Below, one piece after another: positions 43,252-48,944 of a stretch of 48,944 nt of DNA (position 1 is its first letter; each line of letters opens with the position of its first letter). The notes under the pieces are model-generated. The model ran no database searches. It was not told the origin of the DNA and was given only the letters and a program-made list of their open reading frames with translations. The DNA is from Haliea sp. (lineage in GTDB: Bacteria; Pseudomonadota; Gammaproteobacteria; Pseudomonadales; Halieaceae): NCBI GenBank assembly GCA_030730585.1, contig JANQUV010000004.1:1-48944 (forward strand), written 5' to 3'. A program made the position numbers and the translations under genes.

Positions 43252-44337
43252 ATGAATGCTCCTGTTACTGCTACCGCGTCTGCTATGCCCTCAGCCCAGA
43301 GCTCAACGCCTGCCTCAGCGACGCCCGCCGCTGTTCGCCATGACTGGAGCCGGGGAGAAATCGAGGCACTGTTGGGCCTACCCTTTAATGATCTGCTGTT
43401 TCGCGCGCAGAGCATTCACCGCACTTATTTTGACCCAAACGAGGTGCAGGTCAGCACACTACTTTCCATCAAAACCGGCGCCTGCCCCGAAGATTGCGCC
43501 TATTGCCCGCAGAGCAACCGCTACGACACTGGGCTGGAAACCGAAAAACTGATGGAAGTGGAGAAGGTGCTGGCGCAGGCACAGGCGGCCAGAGCCAGCG
43601 GCGCCACTCGATTCTGCATGGGTGCGGCGTGGCGCTCGCCGAAGGCCCGTGACATGCCCTATGTGGTCGCGATGGTCAAAGGCGTACGCGAAATGGGCCT
43701 GGAAAGCTGTATGACACTGGGCATGCTCACCGAAGCGCAAGCACAGGAGCTGGCAGAGGCCGGCCTCGACTATTACAACCACAACCTGGATACCTCACCT
43801 GAGTATTACGGAGAAATCATCACCACTCGCACCTACAAAGATCGCTTGGACACCTTGGGGCACGTACGTCAGGCGGGTATGAAGGTGTGCAGCGGTGGCA
43901 TTGTGGGTATGGGTGAGTCGCAGCGCGACCGCGCAGGCCTGTTGCAGCAGCTCGCCAATCTCCCGGAGCACCCCGAGAGCGTGCCTATCAATATGCTGGT
44001 GCGGGTAGAAGGCACCCCCCTGGCGGACGAGGCTGATCTGGATCCTTTCGATTTCATCCGCACCATCGCGGTCGCCCGCATTTTGATGCCCGCGTCGCAC
44101 GTGCGCCTGTCAGCGGGGCGTGAGTCGATGAACGAACAGATGCATGCCCTGGCCTACTTTGCCGGCGCCAACTCCATTTTTTACGGCGAAAAACTCCTTA
44201 CCACGCCGAACCCACAGGCAAATGAAGACATGGCGCTGTTCAGCCGCCTTGGCATTCGGCCGGAGCAGCGCGAAGTGGCGCAGGCCCCCGAGGCGCCCGA
44301 GCCTCGGTTCTACAACGCCGTTCAAGCGGCGCACTAG
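43252..44337 (+). CDS. bioB: Biotin synthase BioB
   Basis: A 361-residue radical SAM enzyme inserting sulfur into dethiobiotin. The SAM-cluster motif is CPEDCAYC (Cys78, Cys82, Cys85 from this start). Other signatures are [11 protein letters not shown], the [13 protein letters not shown] block, [11 protein letters not shown] and the Arg of RLSAGR that binds the 2Fe-2S cluster. An Ala/Ser/Thr-rich N-terminal extension precedes the conserved [13 protein letters not shown]. The start at 43252 is used because an upstream in-frame ATG (43216) overlaps the promoter -10. It is the first gene of bioBF-HC-D and is controlled by the BirA box. Confidence 0.96.
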   Translation: MNAPVTATASAMPSAQSSTPASATPAAVRHDWSRGEIEALLGLPFNDLLFRAQSIHRTYFDPNEVQVSTLLSIKTGACPEDCAYCPQSNRYDTGLETEKLMEVEKVLAQAQAARASGATRFCMGAAWRSPKARDMPYVVAMVKGVREMGLESCMTLGMLTEAQAQELAEAGLDYYNHNLDTSPEYYGEIITTRTYKDRLDTLGHVRQAGMKVCSGGIVGMGESQRDRAGLLQQLANLPEHPESVPINMLVRVEGTPLADEADLDPFDFIRTIAVARILMPASHVRLSAGRESMNEQMHALAYFAGANSIFYGEKLLTTPNPQANEDMALFSRLGIRPEQREVAQAPEAPEPRFYNAVQAAH

Positions 44338-44351
44338 CGCCGACAGCGGTG

Positions 44352-45545
44352 ATGGAAGCGTTCCCGCAGCGTCTTCTGGCGATGCTGGAGGCGCGCCGTG
44401 AGGCAGGTTTGTACCGCCAGTGCTTGACGCTGGAGTCGGCGCAGGGGCCGCTGGTGCGCCTTGAGGGCCGCGAGTATCTGAATTTTTGCAGCAACGACTA
44501 TTTGGGCCTTGCTGCACATCCGAAAGTGATCGCGAGCCTGCGCGATGCTGCAGTACAGTGGGGTGTCGGGAGCGGGGCCTCGCATTTGGTGTGTGGGCAC
44601 AGCAGCCCTCATCGTGCGTTAGAGGAAGCCTTGGCGGAGTTGACCGGCAGGCCGCGAGCACTGCTCTTCTCCAGTGGTTATGCCGCCAACACCGGTATTC
44701 TGCAGGCGCTATTGCAGCCGGGCGATAACGTGCTGCAAGACCGCCTGAACCACGCCTCACTGTTGGATGGCGGTTTGCACAGCGGGGCGCGGATGCGCCG
44801 CTTCGCACACAATGACTGTGCAGACTTAGCGCGCAAGCTGGCCAGAGCTGGCGTCACCGGCACTGATGGTCGTGACAGCGGCGCGGTGCTGGTGGCGGTC
44901 GACGGTGTTTTCAGCATGGACGGCGACAGTGCACCGCTCGCTGAGCTGGCCGCCACCTGCGCTGCACATGGCGCCTGGTTGATGGTCGATGATGCTCACG
45001 GCTTTGGCGTGCGCGGCAGTAGCGGCGCGGGCAGCGTGCAAGCGGCGGGGCTGGGCGAGCCGGATGTGCCGATACTGATGGCGACACTGGGCAAAGCTCT
45101 GGGTACTTCGGGTGCCTTTGTGGCGGGCAGTGAACTGCTCATCGAGGCGCTTATTCAGTCGACTCGCAATTATATTTACACCACGGCCATGCCGCCGGCG
45201 TTGGCGGCGGCTAGCCTGACTGCGTTGCAGGTGCTACACGAAGAGGCTTGGCGCCGCGATCATCTCAATAGCCTGATTGTTCAGTTTCGCCACGGCGCGC
45301 AACAGTGCGGATTACCTCTGCTTGATTCCAGCAGCGCGATACAACCCTTGCTGGTGGGCGAGCCTGAACGCGCCCTGCAGCTCAGCCAGCGCTTGCGTGA
45401 GCGCGGCCTGTTGATCAGCGCCATTCGCCCGCCGACGGTTCCCGCAGGCACCTCGCGGCTGCGCATTACGCTGAGTGCGGCACACACGCCGGCGCAAGTA
45501 GTCAGGTTACTGGATGCGTTGACGGAGTGCTGGCAGGGTGCCTGA
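44352..45545 (+). CDS. bioF: 8-amino-7-oxononanoate synthase BioF
   Basis: A 397-residue PLP enzyme condensing pimeloyl thioester with alanine. Signatures are [58 protein letters not shown] and the PLP-lysine segment [19 protein letters not shown] 44349 is one codon upstream and could also be used. The gap to bioB is 14 bases, and the 3' end overlaps the BioH/BioC fusion by eight bases, indicating coupling. Confidence 0.95.
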   Translation: MEAFPQRLLAMLEARREAGLYRQCLTLESAQGPLVRLEGREYLNFCSNDYLGLAAHPKVIASLRDAAVQWGVGSGASHLVCGHSSPHRALEEALAELTGRPRALLFSSGYAANTGILQALLQPGDNVLQDRLNHASLLDGGLHSGARMRRFAHNDCADLARKLARAGVTGTDGRDSGAVLVAVDGVFSMDGDSAPLAELAATCAAHGAWLMVDDAHGFGVRGSSGAGSVQAAGLGEPDVPILMATLGKALGTSGAFVAGSELLIEALIQSTRNYIYTTAMPPALAAASLTALQVLHEEAWRRDHLNSLIVQFRHGAQQCGLPLLDSSSAIQPLLVGEPERALQLSQRLRERGLLISAIRPPTVPAGTSRLRITLSAAHTPAQVVRLLDALTECWQGA

Positions 45546-47187
45546 CCCCCAAGCGCGCTGTGAGTTTCTTCCGGCACAAGGCCAGCCCCGTGCTGAGCTT
45601 GTGTTATTGCACGGCTGGGCCAGCAGCAGCGCATGCTGGCGGCCAGTGCTGGCTTTTTTGCGTATGTGGGCAAATGTCACCCTGATTGACTGGCGCCCGG
45701 CTGCGGTGTCAGCTGTGAGTGCAGTCGCTAACGCTGGTGACGATGGCTTGCAGAGTGTGCTCGACGATATTCTTGCGCTTACGCCAGCCCGTGCCTACTA
45801 CGTGGGCTGGTCTCTGGGTGGGCAGTTGGCCACTGTTCTGGCCGCACGCGCCCCTCAGCGTGTCGCGGGGCTGGTCACTGTTGCCAGCAATCCGCGTTTT
45901 ACCGCTGATGGCAGTTGGCCAGGCGTGCCCCCCGCTACGTTGGGCGGTTTTCAGGCGAGCCTTGCAGCCGATGCGGCGCGCACCTTGCGGCGTTTTGCGG
46001 TGTTGCAGTCCCAAGGTGGCGCGACTGCCGCGACGCTGGCGCGCGAGTGGGTTGCACAGAGTGCTGACTGGAGCCCCTCTTCGCTCGCCAGAGGCTTGCA
46101 ATGGCTTGCTGAGCTGGATACTCACAGCCTTTTGCCCGCGCTGACATGTCCGCAGCAACACTTGCTGGCGCAATGTGATGCGCTAGTGCCGGAAGGGGCC
46201 GCTGAGGCTCTCAGTGATCTGCTCGCCAACACCCCCGGTGCCTCGGTGCAGATGCTTGCGGGGGCGCCCCACGCAGTGCCTGCGCAGACGCCTGTCGCCT
46301 TGGCCGATGCCCTGGCTGTATTTGTTGGGGCGGCCCTCGCCGGGGCGGCCCATGCGGAGCCGGCCCCGGTTAGTAAGCAGGCGATAGCCCAATCCTTTAG
46401 CCGCGCGGCGCCACGCTACGACAGCGTCGCCGCGCTGCAGCGTGATGTGGGTGAGCGCCTGCTTCGCGATATATCCAGTAACGACAACGCGAGCGACGGC
46501 GGCACTGGTGAGAGCAGTAGCAGTGGCAATAGCCCCGCCACCGTGTTGGACCTGGGCTGTGGCACGGGCTTTTTTCAGCCACACCTGATGGCACGCTACG
46601 CCGGGGCGGCCTATCTGGGGCTTGACCTTGCTCAGGGCATGCTTGCGTGGGCCCGACAACAGCATCCACAGGGCACCGTTTGGGTAGCCGGTGATGCGGA
46701 GTCGTTACCTCTCCTGGAGGGCTCCATTGATGTCATTTTCAGCAGCCTGGCGTTTCAATGGTGCTATCGCCCGAGTGTTCTTTTTACAGAACTGGGCCGC
46801 GTACTGGCGCCGGGGGGGAGCTGTTACTTTAGTTCCTTGGGGCCCGCCACTTTGCAGGAATTGCGTGCGTCTTGGGCGGCCGCTGATGGTGGCCAGCACG
46901 TCAACGACTTCTTGCCAGCCGAGGTATTGCAGGCCGTGGCCGCGGCAACACAGGGCGTGCGTCTCACCTTACGCAGCGAACGCATCGTGTTGCGTTACCG
47001 CAAAGTGACCGAACTGCTGCATGAGCTGAAAACCCTGGGGGCACATAATATGAACAGCCAGCGGCCAGCGGGCCTTACTGGCCGACAGCGGCTGGCAGCG
47101 ATGATGCAGGCCTATGAAGATTGGCGGGAACCCGAGGGCCTGCCCGCGACTTACGATGTGATCTACGGGCATTTGGAGAAGATATGA
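45538..47187 (+). CDS. bioC: BioH-BioC fusion: pimeloyl-ACP methyl ester esterase plus malonyl-ACP O-methyltransferase
   Basis: A 549-residue fusion of the enzymes that open and close the pimelate stage. Residues about 15-265 are an alpha/beta hydrolase of BioH type: oxyanion LLHGWASSS, nucleophile Ser92 in GWSLG, Asp214 in QCDALVP and His245 in GAPHAVP, so the triad is complete. An alanine-rich linker leads to BioC from about residue 279 ([17 protein letters not shown]), with SAM motif [11 protein letters not shown] (336-346) and the FQWC and FLPAEV blocks of BioC. A Ser/Gly/Asp-rich insertion (about 313-333) precedes the SAM motif. The GTG start overlaps bioF; the stop overlaps bioD as ATGA. 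BioC methylates malonyl-ACP to enter fatty acid synthesis; BioH removes the methyl group at the pimeloyl stage. Confidence 0.93.
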   Translation: MPDPQARCEFLPAQGQPRAELVLLHGWASSSACWRPVLAFLRMWANVTLIDWRPAAVSAVSAVANAGDDGLQSVLDDILALTPARAYYVGWSLGGQLATVLAARAPQRVAGLVTVASNPRFTADGSWPGVPPATLGGFQASLAADAARTLRRFAVLQSQGGATAATLAREWVAQSADWSPSSLARGLQWLAELDTHSLLPALTCPQQHLLAQCDALVPEGAAEALSDLLANTPGASVQMLAGAPHAVPAQTPVALADALAVFVGAALAGAAHAEPAPVSKQAIAQSFSRAAPRYDSVAALQRDVGERLLRDISSNDNASDGGTGESSSSGNSPATVLDLGCGTGFFQPHLMARYAGAAYLGLDLAQGMLAWARQQHPQGTVWVAGDAESLPLLEGSIDVIFSSLAFQWCYRPSVLFTELGRVLAPGGSCYFSSLGPATLQELRASWAAADGGQHVNDFLPAEVLQAVAAATQGVRLTLRSERIVLRYRKVTELLHELKTLGAHNMNSQRPAGLTGRQRLAAMMQAYEDWREPEGLPATYDVIYGHLEKI

Positions 47188-47855
47188 AGCGCACTTATTT
47201 TGTGACCGGCACCGACACTGAAGTGGGCAAAACGGCAGTCAGTTGCGCACTGCTGCAGGGGGCAGGCGCGCTTGGCCTGCGCACTGCTGCCGTCAAGCCG
47301 GTTGCCGCGGGCTGTGACGAGCAGAGACGCAATGACGATGCGCTGGCATTGCAGGCCGCGATGAACACGGCATTAGCCTACGAACAAATCAATCCGGTGG
47401 CGCTGCAACCGGCCATCGCGCCGCATATTGCAGCTGCGCAAGCTGGCCGGCGCTTGCAGGTTGAACGTTTGGCGGGCCTCTGTCGGGGCGTTTTTGCCGG
47501 TGGTGCCGGCCTCACGCTGGTAGAGGGTGCCGGCGGCTGGCGCGTACCTCTGGGCCCGCGGGAAACGCTGGCTGACTTGGCGGTGGCGCTCGGAAGCGAT
47601 GTGATTATGGTGGTCGCTATGCGCTTGGGGTGCATCAATCATGCGCTGCTAACGGCTGAGGCGATACGCTCAGATGGCCTGCGTTTGGCCGGTTGGGTGG
47701 CCAATCAGCCAGGTGAGCGCATGGTATGCCATGAAGAAAATGTGGACACTTTGCGCCATTGGTTGCCCGCGCCGTTGCTGGGTGAGCTGCCATACTTATC
47801 GCCTTTTGATCCGGTTGTCGCTGCGCAATACCTTGATGTAAAAGCACTTTTATAA
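47184..47855 (+). CDS. bioD: Dethiobiotin synthetase BioD
   Basis: A 223-residue ATP-dependent carboxylase closing the ureido ring of dethiobiotin. The P-loop is YFVTGTDTEVGKTAVSCALL (residues 5-24), followed by VKPVAAGC and the VEGAGGWRVPLG catalytic block. ATG 47184 overlaps the fusion-gene stop as ATGA; a longer frame inside the upstream gene was rejected. It ends the operon. bioA is not in the window, so the 7,8-diaminopelargonate step must be encoded elsewhere, as in many gammaproteobacteria. Confidence 0.95.
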   Translation: MKRTYFVTGTDTEVGKTAVSCALLQGAGALGLRTAAVKPVAAGCDEQRRNDDALALQAAMNTALAYEQINPVALQPAIAPHIAAAQAGRRLQVERLAGLCRGVFAGGAGLTLVEGAGGWRVPLGPRETLADLAVALGSDVIMVVAMRLGCINHALLTAEAIRSDGLRLAGWVANQPGERMVCHEENVDTLRHWLPAPLLGELPYLSPFDPVVAAQYLDVKALL

Positions 47856-47942
47856 TGTCGTTTGGGTGAAACCCCGCCCCCTCCTGACTCATTCATCGCC
47901 GCTGCCGCCCCCCGCGAGTGGCACAGAGCTGATAAAAGAGAT

Positions 47943-47970
47943 TTGACTTCCGCGGTGATTTGAGCAAAAT
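47943..47970 (+). promoter_or_regulatory. Candidate promoter of the acyl-CoA dehydrogenase gene
   Basis: TTGACT (47943-47948), a 16-base spacer and CAAAAT (47965-47970) lie 45 bases before the ATG. The -35 is good and the -10 moderate. No terminator with a T run was found after bioD in the preceding 85 bases, so read-through is possible. Confidence 0.4.
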
Positions 47971-48015
47971 GTGATCGCCGACCACATGAGCCGGTCTGCA
48001 TTCAGAGGTAGTAAC

Positions 48016-48944
48016 ATGCCACAGTATAAAGCGCCACTCCGGGATATCCGGTTTGTGATGAACGAGTTGCTGGAGTCCGAAGCCCTTTACCAGCGCCTGC
48101 CGGGCTATGAAGAGGCGACTCAGGAATTGATGGACGCCATTGTTGAGGAAGGCGCCAAGTTTGCGGAGAACGTGCTCTCGCCGTTAAATGATTCCGGTGA
48201 TGACGAAGGCTGCACGTGGAAAGACGGTGTTGTGACGACGCCAAAAGGCTTCCCCGAAGCCTATCACCAGTTTGTGCAAAACGGCTGGCCGGCACTGGCC
48301 GCCGATAAGGCCTACGGTGGCCAAGGCATGCCCGACCTGATGGGTATTGTGGCCAACGAACTGGCGGGTACTGCGAATTGGTCGTGGTTGATGTATCCCG
48401 GGCTTAGCCACGGGGCCATCAAAACCATTGAAGAACACGGTGACGAAGCGCAGAAGCAAAAGTACCTGACGCGCCTGATTGAAGGCGGCTGGACTGGCAC
48501 CATGTGCCTTACGGAAGCTCACTGCGGCAGTGACCTCGGCCTGCTGCGCACCAAGGCAGAGGCCCGCGCAGACGGCAGCTACGCCATTTCCGGCACCAAA
48601 ATCTTCATCAGCGCCGGCGAGCACGACATGGCGGAGAACATCGTGCACATCGTGCTGGCACGTCTGCCCGATGCGCCTGCAGGCACCAAGGGTATTTCGC
48701 TGTTCATAGTGCCCAAATTTAACGTCAACGATGACGGTAGCCTGGGCGAACGTAACGGTGTGCACTGCGCATCCATCGAAAAGAAGATGGGCATTAAGGC
48801 ATCGGCGACGTGTGTGCTGAACTTTGACGGTGCCACAGGCTACCTGATTGGCCCGCCCAACCGTGGCCTCAACGCCATGTTCACGTTTATGAACACGGCG
48901 CGAATCGGCACAGCGATTCAGGGCCTGGCGCACGGTGAATTGTC
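48016..48944 (+). CDS. Acyl-CoA dehydrogenase, DmdC-like subfamily (3' end outside window)
   Basis: The first 309 codons of an acyl-CoA dehydrogenase continue past the window edge. The opening YKAPLRDIRFVMNELLESEAL is typical of the roughly 600-residue subgroup that includes DmdC, the methylmercaptopropionyl-CoA dehydrogenase of DMSP degradation. Visible motifs are AYGGQGMPDLMGIVANE, the FAD/substrate segment GTMCLTEAHCGSDLGLLRTKAE and IFISAGEHD. The ATG has GAGG upstream. General long-chain acyl-CoA oxidation is an equally possible role, and nothing in the short flanking sequence decides between them. There is no frameshift in the visible part. Confidence 0.88.
   Translation, partial: MPQYKAPLRDIRFVMNELLESEALYQRLPGYEEATQELMDAIVEEGAKFAENVLSPLNDSGDDEGCTWKDGVVTTPKGFPEAYHQFVQNGWPALAADKAYGGQGMPDLMGIVANELAGTANWSWLMYPGLSHGAIKTIEEHGDEAQKQKYLTRLIEGGWTGTMCLTEAHCGSDLGLLRTKAEARADGSYAISGTKIFISAGEHDMAENIVHIVLARLPDAPAGTKGISLFIVPKFNVNDDGSLGERNGVHCASIEKKMGIKASATCVLNFDGATGYLIGPPNRGLNAMFTFMNTARIGTAIQGLAHGEL

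Overview
The window is a gene-dense stretch of a GC-rich gammaproteobacterial chromosome. From about 3.9 kb to 39 kb the gene order closely follows a block known in Pseudomonas aeruginosa: tatCBA-hisEI-ubiBJE-DUF971-hslUV-SPOR-argS-priA-rpmE-malic enzyme-ponA-pilMNOPQ-aroKB-gltBD-hemE. The sequence is not Pseudomonas itself: the pha cluster and damX are missing from their usual slots, and the flanks differ. A ChrR-type sigma system, the transhydrogenase arrangement and a DmdC-like acyl-CoA dehydrogenase suggest a marine member of the Halieaceae (OM60/NOR5) or a relative. That placement is inference. No rRNA, tRNA, CRISPR array, insertion sequence or prophage gene was recognised, and no gene-free stretch exceeds 300 bases.

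Region 1 (1-2830) is a photo-oxidative stress module. An ECF sigma factor and its zinc/cupin anti-sigma factor ChrR are divergent from a flavin oxidoreductase that is translationally coupled to a DUF1365 gene cut by the window edge. Two back-to-back TGATCY-N18-TA promoters lie in the shared upstream region. Region 2 (2.9-6.7 kb) has an orphan TauD/TfdA dioxygenase and the three-gene proton-pumping transhydrogenase pntAA-pntAB-pntB.

Region 3 (6.8-20.8 kb, minus strand) is housekeeping. ubiE-ubiJ-ubiB-hisI-hisE-tatA-tatB-tatC and an ABC exporter form one tightly packed operon. Upstream of it lie hslV-hslU-DUF971, led by a near-perfect heat-shock (sigma-32) promoter, then argS with a SPOR-domain gene, then priA. 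A canonical G-quadruplex motif sits in the gap in front of ubiE. Region 4 (20.8-25.1 kb) holds rpmE (bL31) and a short-form malic enzyme on plus, with the class A penicillin-binding protein mrcA/ponA convergent to them.

Region 5 (25.3-39.1 kb, plus) contains the type IV pilus alignment and secretin operon pilMNOPQ, running into aroK-aroB, then gltB-gltD and hemE. Region 6 (39-43.2 kb) has cysE, a TrmB-like methyltransferase with an altered active-site motif, a hexapeptide acyltransferase, the stress kinase srkA and comF. Region 7 (43.2-47.9 kb) is a biotin operon, bioB-bioF-bioH/bioC fusion-bioD. It is preceded by a recognisable BirA operator that overlaps both the bioB -35 element and the first codons of divergent comF. 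The window ends inside an acyl-CoA dehydrogenase.

No wholly new system was found. The most informative signals are the BioH-BioC fusion with an intact catalytic triad, the BirA operator shared with comF, the paired ECF promoters, the G-quadruplex before ubiE, the sigma-32 promoter of hslVU, and the TrmB paralogue with PNPW in place of PDPW.
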